A stretch of DNA of 64,000 nt, from the NCBI RefSeq assembly GCF_030730865.1, contig NZ_JAVALZ010000001.1, positions 930,001 to 994,000 on the forward strand, read 5' to 3'. This document shows, piece after piece, positions 9,524 through 18,058 of the stretch. Source of the stretch: Uliginosibacterium sp. 31-16 (GTDB taxonomy: Bacteria; Pseudomonadota; Gammaproteobacteria; Burkholderiales; Rhodocyclaceae). Positions within the stretch are counted from its first letter, which is position 1; each line of letters starts with the position of its first letter. Under the pieces are notes generated by a model. That model was not told the origin of the DNA, made no database searches, and saw nothing but the letters and a program-made list of their open reading frames with translations. A program made the position numbers and the translations under genes.

Positions 9524-10987
9524 ATGCGTCGCGATTGGGAAGTTGTCATCGGCCTGGAAACCCACGCCCAGCTCAACACCGCCTCCAAGATCTTCTCCGG
9601 AGCCAGCACCGCCTTCGGTGCCGAGCCCAATGTGCAGGCCTGCGCCGTGGATATCGCCCTGCCCGGCGTGTTGCCGGTATTGAACCGCGGCGCGGTCGAG
9701 CGCGCCATCCGGTTTGGCCTCGCCATCGGTGCCGAAGTGGCGCCGCGTTCGGTGTTTGCGCGCAAGAATTACTTCTACCCCGATCTGCCCAAGGGCTACC
9801 AGATCAGCCAGTTCGAGCTGCCGGTGGTGGTCGGCGGCGAGATCACGATCCAGGTTGGCGAAGGCGACAAGGCTTACGAAAAGGTCGTGCACCTGACCCG
9901 CGCCCACCTCGAGGAAGACGCCGGCAAGAGCCTGCACGAAGACTTCCACGGCCAGAGCGGCATCGACCTGAACCGCGCCGGCACGCCGCTGCTCGAAATC
10001 GTGACCGAGCCGGACATGTCCAGCTCCGCCGAAGCCGTGGCCTACGCCAAGGCACTCCACGCCCTCGTTCAGTGGATCGACATCTGCGACGGCAACATGC
10101 AGGAAGGCAGCTTCCGCTGCGACGCCAACGTCTCGGTGCGCCGCCCCGGCGAGCCGCTGGGTACGCGCCGCGAGATCAAGAACCTCAACAGCTTCCGCTT
10201 CCTGCAGCAGGCCATCGACTACGAAATCCAGTGGCAGATCGAGACCCTAGAAGACGGCGGCAAGATCCAGCAGGCCACCGTGCTCTTCGATCCGGATTCC
10301 GGCGAGACCCGCGTGATGCGCACCAAGGAAGATGCCCACGACTACCGCTACTTCCCCGACCCCGACCTGCTGCCGCTGGTGATTGGTGATGACTGGAAAG
10401 CTGCCGTGGCCGCCGCGATGCCGGAGCTGCCGGCGCAGCTCGCTGCGCGTTTCCAGAGCGAATACGGCCTGTCCGCGTATGACTCTGCGGGTCTTACCGC
10501 CAGCCGGGATACGGCGCTGTATTACGTCGAGGTGGTCAAGCTCGCCGGTGCCGCGCAAGCCAAGATTGCCGCCAACTGGGTGATGGGCGAGCTCGCCGCA
10601 CGCCTGAACAAGGAAGAGAAAGGCGTGGCCGCCAGCCCCGTCTCCGCAGCCCAGCTCGCCGGGCTGATCGCGCGGATTGCCGACAACACCATCTCCAACA
10701 ACATCGCCAAGAAGGTCTTCGAGGCGCTGTGGAATGGTGAAGGCGGCAGTGACGCAAATGCAGCCGACGAAGTCATCGAAAAGCAGGGTTTGAAACAGGT
10801 GACCGACGCCTCGGCCATCGAGCCGATCATCGACGAGGTGCTGGCGAACAACGCGCAGAACGTTGCCGAATACAAAGCCGGCAAGGAGAAGGCTTTCAAC
10901 GCGCTGGTCGGTCAGGTCATGAAGGCCAGCAAGGGCAAGGCTTCACCCGCACAGGTGAATGAATTGCTGAAGAAGAAACTCGGCTAG
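9524..10987 (+). CDS. gatB: Aspartyl/glutamyl-tRNA(Asn/Gln) amidotransferase subunit B
   Basis: Subunit B of GatCAB, which amidates misacylated Glu-tRNA(Gln) and Asp-tRNA(Asn) in the cytoplasm. The 487-aa protein has the family start ([13 protein letters not shown]), the cradle-domain motif [15 protein letters not shown], the helical domain and the C-terminal YqeY-like tail. Full length, no defects. Neither gatA nor gatC lies in the window: the upstream neighbour is the divergent esterase and the downstream one a DUF1275 gene. Confidence 0.97.
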   Translation: MRRDWEVVIGLETHAQLNTASKIFSGASTAFGAEPNVQACAVDIALPGVLPVLNRGAVERAIRFGLAIGAEVAPRSVFARKNYFYPDLPKGYQISQFELPVVVGGEITIQVGEGDKAYEKVVHLTRAHLEEDAGKSLHEDFHGQSGIDLNRAGTPLLEIVTEPDMSSSAEAVAYAKALHALVQWIDICDGNMQEGSFRCDANVSVRRPGEPLGTRREIKNLNSFRFLQQAIDYEIQWQIETLEDGGKIQQATVLFDPDSGETRVMRTKEDAHDYRYFPDPDLLPLVIGDDWKAAVAAAMPELPAQLAARFQSEYGLSAYDSAGLTASRDTALYYVEVVKLAGAAQAKIAANWVMGELAARLNKEEKGVAASPVSAAQLAGLIARIADNTISNNIAKKVFEALWNGEGGSDANAADEVIEKQGLKQVTDASAIEPIIDEVLANNAQNVAEYKAGKEKAFNALVGQVMKASKGKASPAQVNELLKKKLG

Positions 10988-11058
10988 GCCGGTACGCAGG
11001 GTCCGGCCTGCGTGTAGCGCGGGCCGGGGAGGTTCGCAGTCACGCAGGTAGCAGTTCC

Positions 11059-11820
11059 ATGCCTTTCCAGTATGTTCGCCGCCTCACCGGGCGGAAGCGC
11101 AATGCCGACAGCAATCTGCATCTGGGCTTTGCGCTGGCATTCGTAGCTGGCGCGACCAATGCCGGCGGTTTTCTGGCCGTACGCCAATACACCTCGCACA
11201 TGACCGGCATCGTCTCGTCGATGGCCGACAATCTGGCCCTGAGCCAGTACGGGCTGGTGCTGGACGGGCTGGGTGGGCTGATCTCCTTCCTGCTCGGGGC
11301 CGCGTGCTCGGCGGTGATGATCCATTACGCGCGCCGCGAACGCATGCACAGCGAGTTCGCCCTGCCTTTGCTGCTGGAGGCCGGCCTGCTGCTGTGCTTC
11401 GGTTTTCTCGGCGGCCAGATGGCCAGGATCGAAGGCCTCTTCGTACCGCTCACGGTGATGCTGCTGTGCTTCATCATGGGTCTGCAGAATGCGGTGATCA
11501 CCAAGATCTCCAGCGCCGAGATCCGCACCACCCACATCACCGGCATGATCACCGACATCGGCATCGAGCTTGGCAAGCTGTTCTACTGGAACCGCCTGCA
11601 CCTGAAGCAGCCCGCCGTGCTGGCCAACCGGCAGCGCCTGCGGGTGCTGATCCAGCTGGTGAGCTGCTTTTTCGTCGGTGGCCTGCTCGGCGCCCTGGGC
11701 TTCAAGAAGGTCGGCTACTCCTCGACGATCTGGCTCGCCCTGCTGCTGATCGTGCTGGCCGCGCTGCCTGTGGCGGATGATCTGCGCGCCTTCGTGCGCC
11801 GCAAACGCCGCGGTCAGTAG
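11059..11820 (+). CDS. DUF1275/YoaK family integral membrane protein
   Basis: A 253-aa protein with about six hydrophobic segments and the family hallmarks FVAGATNAGGFLAV, TSHMTGIVSSMADN and GLQNAVITKISSAEIRTTH. The cellular role of YoaK-like proteins is not established. It may be cotranscribed with gatB (71-bp gap). A hairpin at 11956-11993 can end its transcript. Confidence 0.85.
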   Translation: MPFQYVRRLTGRKRNADSNLHLGFALAFVAGATNAGGFLAVRQYTSHMTGIVSSMADNLALSQYGLVLDGLGGLISFLLGAACSAVMIHYARRERMHSEFALPLLLEAGLLLCFGFLGGQMARIEGLFVPLTVMLLCFIMGLQNAVITKISSAEIRTTHITGMITDIGIELGKLFYWNRLHLKQPAVLANRQRLRVLIQLVSCFFVGGLLGALGFKKVGYSSTIWLALLLIVLAALPVADDLRAFVRRKRRGQ

Positions 11821-11950
11821 CCTCAAGCAGGCCATCCGCCAAGCGGCTTCCAGCCTTGCGCTGCAGACAGCCTGCCGCGAAAGCCGCGCAGATGTTGCCT
11901 GTGCAGGCAGGCATCCCGCGAAAGACCGCCACAAGCGGCTCTGCGAGCAC
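11821..11950. repeat. GC-rich intergenic repeat cluster (CTGCAGACAGCCTG family)
   Basis: Imperfect units around GCGGCTTCCAG, CTGCAGACAGCCTG and GCAGGCAGGCATCCCGCG alternate in both orientations. Related words occur in other gaps, at 9335-9425, 21355-21440, 22378-22480, 42590-42720, 45205-45280, 49540-49600, 50862-50905 and 61065-61390. No coding potential is apparent. Confidence 0.55.
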
Positions 11951-11955
11951 CCATG

Positions 11956-11993
11956 AAAAAGCCCGGTCCTGTGTGCAGCAGGCCGGGCTTTTT
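11956..11993. terminator. Bidirectional terminator between the DUF1275 gene and uxuA
   Basis: The stem AAAAAGCCCGG / CCGGGCTTTTT, with inner pairing CCTG/CAGG, has an A-tract on the left and a T-tract on the right, so it can stop converging transcripts from both strands. Confidence 0.88.
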
Positions 11994-12010
11994 GCTGACA
12001 GGTCAGACGT

Positions 12011-13060
12011 TCAGCGGCGGGCGCCGAACTTGTCGACGGCTTCCCACAGACCGTTCAGGTACACCGCACCCAGCGCACGGTCGTAGAGACCGTAGCCGGG
12101 CTTGCCGGTTTCGCCCCAGATCATGCGGCCGTGGTCCGGACGCACATAGCCGGTGAAGCCGACGTCGTGGTAAGCCTTGATGATCGCCGCCATGTCCAGC
12201 GAGCCGCAGTCCGAGCGGTGTGCGGTTTCCTCGAAGTCTCCATTGGCCGACACCTTGACGTTGCGCAGGTGCGCAAAGTGGATGCGACCCATGCCGCCAA
12301 ATTCGCGCACCAGCGCTTCGACATTGTTTTCCGGGCCGGCACCGAGCGAACCGGAACACAGGGTCAGGCCGTTGGCCTTGGTGTCGACGATCTTCAGGAT
12401 GCGCGCGAGGTCGTCGCGGTTCTTGACGATGCGCGGCAGGCCGAAGATCGGACGAGGCGGATCGTCCGGGTGAATCGCCATCTGGATGCCGACTTCCTCG
12501 GCAACCGGGATGATGGCCTTGAGGAAGTATTCCAGGTGCGACCACAGCTTCTCTTCGTCGATCTTGCTGTATTCGTTGAGCAGGGCCTTGAGTTCATCGG
12601 GCTTGTAGCTGGCATCCCAGCCGGGCAGCGAAATGCCCTTGGAGACGTCGATCTCTTCGACTTCCTGCGTCGAGAACGCCAGGGTGCTGGAACCATCGGC
12701 CAGCTTCTTGGCCAGCGTGGTGCGAGTCCAGTCGAAGACCGGCATGAAGTTGTAGCAGATCACCTTCAGACCACAGGCCGCCAGATTGCGGATGCTCTGC
12801 TGGTAGTTGGCGATCAGGCGGTCGCGCGTCGGCTTGCCGAGCTTGATATCTTCATGCACCGGCACGGATTCGATGACGTCGAAGGCCAGGCCGGCGGCTT
12901 CGATCTTCGCCTTGAGCGCCTGGATCTTGTCGACCGGCCACACTTCGCCAACCGGCACGTCATACACGGCCGAAACGATGCCATGCATGCCCGGGATCTG
13001 GCGGATGTAGTCGAGGGTGACGGGGTCGCTGTCGCCATACCAGCGGAAGGACATTTTCAT
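12011..13060 (-). CDS. uxuA: D-mannonate dehydratase UxuA
   Basis: Converts D-mannonate to 2-keto-3-deoxy-D-gluconate in hexuronate catabolism. At 349 aa it is a TIM-barrel, metal-dependent enzyme with metal-site segments [35 protein letters not shown] and RPDHGRM. The start is fixed by a strong AAGGAGATATACG site immediately upstream. It is the last gene of a three-gene minus-strand operon with a small ORF and an SDR that would supply mannonate. Kdg kinase and aldolase genes are not in the window. Confidence 0.95.
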   Translation of the reverse strand: MKMSFRWYGDSDPVTLDYIRQIPGMHGIVSAVYDVPVGEVWPVDKIQALKAKIEAAGLAFDVIESVPVHEDIKLGKPTRDRLIANYQQSIRNLAACGLKVICYNFMPVFDWTRTTLAKKLADGSSTLAFSTQEVEEIDVSKGISLPGWDASYKPDELKALLNEYSKIDEEKLWSHLEYFLKAIIPVAEEVGIQMAIHPDDPPRPIFGLPRIVKNRDDLARILKIVDTKANGLTLCSGSLGAGPENNVEALVREFGGMGRIHFAHLRNVKVSANGDFEETAHRSDCGSLDMAAIIKAYHDVGFTGYVRPDHGRMIWGETGKPGYGLYDRALGAVYLNGLWEAVDKFGARR

Positions 13061-13084
13061 CGTATATCTCCTTGGGTGGTTTTA

Positions 13085-13288
13085 TCAGTGAGCCGCGCCG
13101 GCGTGCATGCGCTGCGGCACGCCCGGCATGGCCAGGGTTTGTTCGGGCAGGCCGTCCGGATTGACGCCCACCGGGCTGCAGACCCAGCGCATTGCAGCCT
13201 TGTTACGGGCAATATAGGCCCTCGCCCGCGCTTCCGAAGAAAAAGCGGCCAGCGGCTTGTCGCCCCATACGATCCAGATCTGCATCAT
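13085..13288 (-). CDS. Small hypothetical protein in the uxu operon
   Basis: A 67-aa soluble protein (MMQIWIVWGDKPLAAFSSEARARAYIARN...) placed 24 bp upstream of uxuA and 18 bp downstream of the SDR gene on the same strand. The tight spacing and a GGGAGCG element before the ATG favour a real gene. No membrane segment, signal or known motif. A fold of about 60 residues with an early beta strand is conceivable, but the function is unknown. Confidence 0.6.
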   Translation of the reverse strand: MMQIWIVWGDKPLAAFSSEARARAYIARNKAAMRWVCSPVGVNPDGLPEQTLAMPGVPQRMHAGAAH

Positions 13289-13306
13289 CGTCGTGCGCTC
13301 CCGCTT

Positions 13307-14164
13307 TCAAACGCCGGAATAAGCCGAAAAACCGCCATCAACCGGCACGACGATGCCGTTCACGAAGCCCGAAGCCTCCTCGCAGGCCAGCCACAGCAGG
13401 GTGCCGGTCAGTTCGTTGGCTTCGCCGAAGCGCTTCATCGGCGTGTTGTTCAGAATCTTGCCAGCACGTGCGGTCGGCTCGCCAGTCGGGGAGAACAGCA
13501 AGGCGCGGTTCTGGTTGGTGACGAAGAAGCCCGGAGCGATGGCATTCACGCGCACGCCAACCGGCGCCAGATGCACTGCCAGCCACTGGGTAAAGTTGCT
13601 GACCGCAGCCTTGGCCGCGCTGTAAGCGGGGATCTTGGTCAGCGGGCGGAACGCATTCATCGACGAGATGTTGAGGATCGAACAGCCCTCGCGACCGATC
13701 ATCTGCTTGGCGAAAACCTGCGAGGGCAGCAGGGTGCCGAGGAAGTTCAGGTCGAACACGAAGCGCATGCCTTCGGGGTCGAGCGTGAAGAAGGTCACCA
13801 CCGCCGGGTCGGCTTCCGTGATGTCTTCCGGCAGCATGGCCTCACGCGTAGTCGTGCCCTTGGGGTGATTGCCGCCAGCACCGTTGATCAGCAGATCACA
13901 GGGGCCGAGCCGGCTCAGCACTTCGGCGGCAGCCTGTTCCAGCGAGGCACGCTCCAGCACATTGGCCGCCAGGCCGATCGCTTCGCCGCCGGCCGTGCGG
14001 ATTTCGGCGGCTACGGCTTCGGCAGCCTCCAGCTTCAGGTCCACGATGGCAATGCGGGCACCGCTGGCCGCCAGGGCGCGGGCCATCTCGGCACACAGCA
14101 CGCCGCCGCCGCCGGTGACGACGGCCACCTTGCCGGAAAGATCTACGGAAAAAGCTTGTTGCAT
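13307..14164 (-). CDS. uxuB: SDR-type fructuronate reductase (D-mannonate oxidoreductase)
   Basis: A 285-aa short-chain dehydrogenase that would reduce D-fructuronate to D-mannonate with NAD(P)H. Visible: Rossmann motif VAVVTGGGG (position 14 on), NAG variant NGAGG, catalytic Ser-Tyr-Lys in NISSMNA...PAYSAAK, and C-terminal PVDGGFSAYSGV. The long insertion around DITEADPAVVTFFTLDPEG is typical of the YjmF/UxuB-type SDR rather than the classical UxuB family. An AGGAG site precedes the ATG. It is first in the operon with uxuA. No uronate isomerase (uxaC) is present here. Confidence 0.88.
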   Translation of the reverse strand: MQQAFSVDLSGKVAVVTGGGGVLCAEMARALAASGARIAIVDLKLEAAEAVAAEIRTAGGEAIGLAANVLERASLEQAAAEVLSRLGPCDLLINGAGGNHPKGTTTREAMLPEDITEADPAVVTFFTLDPEGMRFVFDLNFLGTLLPSQVFAKQMIGREGCSILNISSMNAFRPLTKIPAYSAAKAAVSNFTQWLAVHLAPVGVRVNAIAPGFFVTNQNRALLFSPTGEPTARAGKILNNTPMKRFGEANELTGTLLWLACEEASGFVNGIVVPVDGGFSAYSGV

Positions 14165-14508
14165 GATCGGGTCTCCTCGACTTTGTAAATGTTGTCAGCG
14201 GAGTCAGGACCCGACTGGAACGGGCCATGAGCTATGCGCTGGATGAGTTCAGCATCGCGCAGGATCTTCATACCGTCCAATTCAAAATAAGTTTTCCTTG
14301 ATACCTTTTGAGTATGGCAATAAGGAACTCGCCTTAACGCCTGTTCACGAGCTCTCCCAGGCGTTCGTGCCGGGTGCGCACGCAGCGTGACATCAAGGCC
14401 TGGCACCGCTTGCCCTGCCCCTGATACGCGGCAAAGCCGGGCACCCGGGTCGAAAGGGTCTGGCGGAGTTTGTCGTGGCTTCCGGGGCTGAAGAGCGTGA
14501 GCCGCCCT
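14165..14508. promoter_or_regulatory. Upstream region of the uxu operon with a small candidate operator
   Basis: 344 bp between the SDR start and the LysR stop. An AT-rich stretch at 14270-14330 probably contains the operon promoter. It includes ATAC-N7-GTAT at 14301-14315, a weak inverted repeat that could bind a regulator. The part nearest the LysR gene holds no recognisable feature. Confidence 0.35.
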
Positions 14509-15408
14509 TCAGGACGGCATGCCGGCCGCGTGCTGTGCGCGGAACGCCCGCACAGTATCGAGCAAGGCCGCCAGCAGCGGGCTGGATTCATCGCGGCGGT
14601 ACGCGCAGTGCAGCAGCACCCGCGCCTCCACCTCGCCCGCCAACGGGCGATAGACAACATTGGGTAATTGCAGGCTGCGTACCGAATCAGGCACCAGCGC
14701 CGTACCGAAGCCGCCGGCCACCATCACGGCGGCGGAAATCATGTCGGCAGCTTTCTGCAGGGTGTGCGGCTCGAAGCCATGATGGAGGAAGAGCGCGCGG
14801 GTGGCCGTGAACACGCTGGAGTCCTGCTCGCCGATCAGCAACTCGTTACGCAACTGCTCGACCCCGACCTGTTCCTGCGCAGCCAGCGGATGGCGCGTGT
14901 TCAGGGCCACGTAGACGGCTTCGGCACACACCGTCTCGACACACAGCTCGGGCGTTTCCGGCAGGTAACGGTCAAATGCGATCATGATCCGGCCGCGATG
15001 CAGCGCTTCGATCTGCGGCCCCTTGGCCGCGCTGTGCAGGGCCAGCTCCACGCCCGGGTGACTGGCCGAAAAACTGTTGAGGATCTGCGGCACGATGCTC
15101 AGCATCGCCGAGCCGAACACGCCGATGTCGATCCGCCCGATCTGGCCCTTGCCTGCCCGCCGCGCCTGCTCGCTGGCCAGCTCCATGCTGGAAGCGATAT
15201 GCCGGGCATGTTCCAGAAAGGTCCTGCCGGCATCGGTCAGCTCCACCCCCCAGGGCGTGCGCTTGAACAGGGCCACGCCCATCTGCTCTTCGAGCGCCTG
15301 GATCTGCCGCGTCAAGGGCGGCTGCGAGAGATGCAGCCGCGCGGCGGCCCGGCTGATGTTGCGCTCCTCGGCCACTGCGATGAAATACTTCAACTGCCGG
15401 ATTTCCAT
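14509..15408 (-). CDS. LysR-family transcriptional regulator
   Basis: A 299-aa protein with an N-terminal winged helix-turn-helix (1-60: MEIRQLKYFIAVAEERNISRAAARL...LTRQIQALE) and a periplasmic-binding-protein-like effector domain. It lies upstream of, and in the same orientation as, the uxu operon, so it may regulate those genes, but the effector cannot be read from the sequence. A promoter for it would face creB. Confidence 0.92.
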   Translation of the reverse strand: MEIRQLKYFIAVAEERNISRAAARLHLSQPPLTRQIQALEEQMGVALFKRTPWGVELTDAGRTFLEHARHIASSMELASEQARRAGKGQIGRIDIGVFGSAMLSIVPQILNSFSASHPGVELALHSAAKGPQIEALHRGRIMIAFDRYLPETPELCVETVCAEAVYVALNTRHPLAAQEQVGVEQLRNELLIGEQDSSVFTATRALFLHHGFEPHTLQKAADMISAAVMVAGGFGTALVPDSVRSLQLPNVVYRPLAGEVEARVLLHCAYRRDESSPLLAALLDTVRAFRAQHAAGMPS

Positions 15409-15523
15409 CCTGAAGCCCTCTGCCTGAGCGATTGAACGGACGCAAGCTTACACCTGCCAGCCGCTCGCCCGGCGCTGCCTGCCCGGCTTGCCCCGCGTGA
15501 TGCCTGTACCGGACAATGCCGGC

Positions 15524-16204
15524 ATGAATCCCGTCATCCTGCTCGTCGAAGACGAACCCGCGATTGCCGACACCCTCGCGTGGACGCTGAAGAATGAAGG
15601 CTTCGCGCCCTGCCACGTCAGCACCGGCGCCGCCGCGCTGGAACGCCTGGCGCAGGGTGGTGTGGCGGTCGCGGTGCTGGATGTCGGCCTGCCGGATCTT
15701 TCCGGCTTCGAGGTCTGCCGGCGAATCCGCACGCAGGACGCCGCCCTGCCGGTGATGTTCCTGACCGCGCGCAGTGAAGAGATCGACCGCGTGCTCGGCT
15801 TCGAGATCGGTGCCGACGACTACGTCGCCAAACCCTTCAGCCCGCGCGAAGTCGTCGCCCGCCTGCGCGTGATGCTGCGCCGTACCGGCGCGCTGGCCGC
15901 TCCTACCCAGCTCTCACCGGGCCTGCTGCTCGACGAAGCCGGCGCACGCGTCCTGCATGCCAACGCCCCGCTACCCTTGACGCGTTATGAATACCTGCTG
16001 CTGCGCCACCTGCTCAAGCAGCCGGGGCGCATCTTCTCGCGCGACCAGCTGCTCGACGCGGTGTGGGGACAGGACAGCGAAAGCACCGACCGCACCGTCG
16101 ACACCCACATCAAGACCCTGCGCGCCAAGCTGCGTGCGGTGGCGCCAGAACTCGACCCGATCCAGACCCACCGCGGCATGGGCTACTCGCTGGTGGCGGG
16201 ATGA
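15524..16204 (+). CDS. creB: CreB response regulator (OmpR family)
   Basis: A 226-aa regulator with an N-terminal receiver domain (VEDEP acidic pocket, phospho-acceptor Asp in VLDVGLPDLSG, Lys in AKPFSPRE) and a C-terminal winged helix (TRYEYLLLRHLL...RTVDTHIKTLRAKL...RGMGYSL). The ATG at 15524 begins directly at the receiver fold. The partner kinase creC lies 178 bp downstream, past an inserted repeat, and a CreB binding site precedes creD at 19915-19930. Confidence 0.9.
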   Translation: MNPVILLVEDEPAIADTLAWTLKNEGFAPCHVSTGAAALERLAQGGVAVAVLDVGLPDLSGFEVCRRIRTQDAALPVMFLTARSEEIDRVLGFEIGADDYVAKPFSPREVVARLRVMLRRTGALAAPTQLSPGLLLDEAGARVLHANAPLPLTRYEYLLLRHLLKQPGRIFSRDQLLDAVWGQDSESTDRTVDTHIKTLRAKLRAVAPELDPIQTHRGMGYSLVAG

Positions 16205-16262
16205 AGATTTGCGATAGCCCTGCAGCACCTTGGCTATGGTGTTCGCAGCTCCGCAAATTACC

Positions 16263-16359
16263 GTTCATGCCGAGTGACTGGCAGCGCCAGTTGTATCGAG
16301 GCAGGGGCCCCGCCCTCGATACACGCCTTCGGCGCACTCGGGCCGAACGGTTTGCAAGC
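16263..16359. repeat. Dispersed repeat (TATCGAGGCAGGGGCCCCGC family) between creB and creC
   Basis: Contains the near-palindrome TATCGAGGCAGGGGCCCC followed by CGCCCTCGATA, flanked by CCGTTCATGCCGAGTG and ACTCGGGCCGAACGG. A related copy lies at 45343-45464. It splits what is normally a tight creBC operon. Confidence 0.65.
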
Positions 16360-16382
16360 TGTTTCGAACCAGGTCAAAAATC

Positions 16383-17813
16383 ATGAACCTCCCCCTGCGC
16401 ATCCTCCTTGGGTATTTCCTGATCGTCGGGCTGGCGGCCTTCTTCGTGTTGCGCATCTTCGTTGGCGAAGTGCAGCCCAGCGTGCGCGAGACCATCGAGG
16501 AAACCATGGTCGATTCGGCCAACCTCCTCGCCGCGATGGCGGTGGATGATCTGCGCGCCGGACGCATCGGCGACGGCGCCTTTGCCCAGCACATCGCCGA
16601 ATACCGCCAGCGCGGCATCAACGCGCCGATCTGGCATTTCCGCAAGACCACCCTGGATTTCCGCGTCACCATCACCGATGCTCAGGGCATCGTGCGCTAC
16701 GACTCCGATAACCGCGCGGTAGGCGCTGACCATTCGCGCTGGAACGATGTGTACCGCACCCTGCGCGGCGAATACGGCGCCCGTTCAACGCGTGACGATC
16801 CAGACGACGACGCCAGTTCCGTCTTCTACGTCGCCGCACCGGTGCGTGATGGTGAGCGCATCATCGGCGTGCTCACCCTGGCCAAGCCCGTGCGCACCGT
16901 GCAGCCCATCATCGAGCGTAGCGAGCAGACCATCGTGCGCAACGGCGTCTGGCTGCTCGGCGGCTCGGCGCTGATCGGCCTGCTCGTCACCCTGTGGCTC
17001 ACCGGCTCGATCCGCCGCCTGCGCAATTACGCCCGCGCCGTCGCCGCAGGCGAAGCCGCCACGCCCCCCACGGGCGGTGGGCAGGAACTCTCGGACCTGG
17101 CCCGTGCCATGGACGCCATGCGTCAGAAGCTCGAAGGCAAGCAGTATGTTGAGCAGACCGTTCAGGCGCTGACCCACGAACTGAAGAGCCCGCTCGCCGC
17201 GCTGCGCGGCGCCGGTGAAATCCTCGCCGAACCCGAGCTGCCCGTGGCCGAGCGCCAGCGCTTCGCCCGCCACGTGCAGGAGCAAGGCGCCCGCATGTTG
17301 GCCTGCGTGGAGCGCATGCTCTCACTCTCGAAACTCGAAGCCGGACGCGGCCTCGGCGAAGCGGAAACGATCGACACCGGCGAACTCATCGCCGACCTGC
17401 TGCGCGTGCGCCAGGCCCGCGCCGATGCAGCCGGCATCCGCTTCGAGGACTGCGTGCCGGAGGCCGGCATCACGCTGCGCGGCGACCGCGAACGCCTGCT
17501 GCTGGCGCTCGGCAACCTGCTCGATAACGCGCTGGACCACGCCCCGACCGCCAGCACGATCAGCCTCGCCCTGCAGCAGGCCGACGGCCAGCTCGTCTTC
17601 AGCATCCGCGATCAGGGCCCGGGCATTCCGGACTACGCCCTGCCGCACCTCTTCGAGCGCTTCTACGGCCTGCCCCGCCCCGATGGCAGCAAGGGCTCCG
17701 GCCTGGGTCTCGCCATCGCCCAGGAAGTCGCCCGCCTGCACGGAGGCAGCGTCCGCCTCGCCAATCATGCCGCGGGTGGCGTGGAGGCTTGCTTACGGAT
17801 TACAGTAAATTGA
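16383..17813 (+). CDS. creC: CreC sensor histidine kinase
   Basis: A 476-aa inner-membrane sensor. It has an N-terminal transmembrane helix (about 5-27), a periplasmic domain (about 30-180), a second membrane helix (about 185-206), HAMP, a DHp domain with the phospho-acceptor His in LTHELKSPLAAL, and an HATPase domain with NLLDNALDHA, DQGPGIP and GSGLGLAIA. Length and layout match CreC. It phosphorylates CreB, a system that responds to growth on minimal carbon sources or peptidoglycan perturbation in other bacteria. creD does not follow directly; it is 2.2 kb further on. Confidence 0.92.
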   Translation: MNLPLRILLGYFLIVGLAAFFVLRIFVGEVQPSVRETIEETMVDSANLLAAMAVDDLRAGRIGDGAFAQHIAEYRQRGINAPIWHFRKTTLDFRVTITDAQGIVRYDSDNRAVGADHSRWNDVYRTLRGEYGARSTRDDPDDDASSVFYVAAPVRDGERIIGVLTLAKPVRTVQPIIERSEQTIVRNGVWLLGGSALIGLLVTLWLTGSIRRLRNYARAVAAGEAATPPTGGGQELSDLARAMDAMRQKLEGKQYVEQTVQALTHELKSPLAALRGAGEILAEPELPVAERQRFARHVQEQGARMLACVERMLSLSKLEAGRGLGEAETIDTGELIADLLRVRQARADAAGIRFEDCVPEAGITLRGDRERLLLALGNLLDNALDHAPTASTISLALQQADGQLVFSIRDQGPGIPDYALPHLFERFYGLPRPDGSKGSGLGLAIAQEVARLHGGSVRLANHAAGGVEACLRITVN

Positions 17814-17994
17814 TCGCTCTATCGGATCGAATGCTGTATGAGTACAATCAGCCAGAGGCAGACCGTCGAGATTGACACTCAAAATCCGTCGTTCGTTACT
17901 GCTGCTTTTTCTGCCGATTTAGTAGAACGAAAGTTATACGGTAGTCGCTCTAAAACGCATGCCTGGAGCCATTCCATGGCCGGATTGACATGGC

Positions 17995-18058
17995 AGGTTA
18001 TGCAGCAATCCGGAAAGTTGTGGCGCAATTTTGCTGTTCAAATTTATCGTTGGGCGTC
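17995..18058 (+). other. Left boundary of cassette-like unit 1 (shared with unit 2)
   Basis: These 64 bases, starting AGGTTATGCAG and including GCTGTTCAAAT and GTTGGGCGTC, match 60000-60062 (minus strand) at 54 of 64 positions with one gap. The GTTGGGC at 18049-18055 fits the integron core GTTRRRY and is the exact complement of the GCCCAAC core of the attC-like site at the other end of the unit. An 8-bp inverted repeat (CCGGATTG ... CAATCCGG, 17980-18013) overlaps the left part. Confidence 0.7.

Noticed and set aside
9172-9765. Long N-terminal extension of the pectin methylesterase frame
   Set aside because: It runs through the divergent gatB start, and only the internal ATG at 9171 gives a lipoprotein signal peptide.
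14143-14406. 87-codon minus-strand frame upstream of the SDR gene
   Set aside because: It overlaps the SDR start, covers the probable promoter and has no recognisable features.
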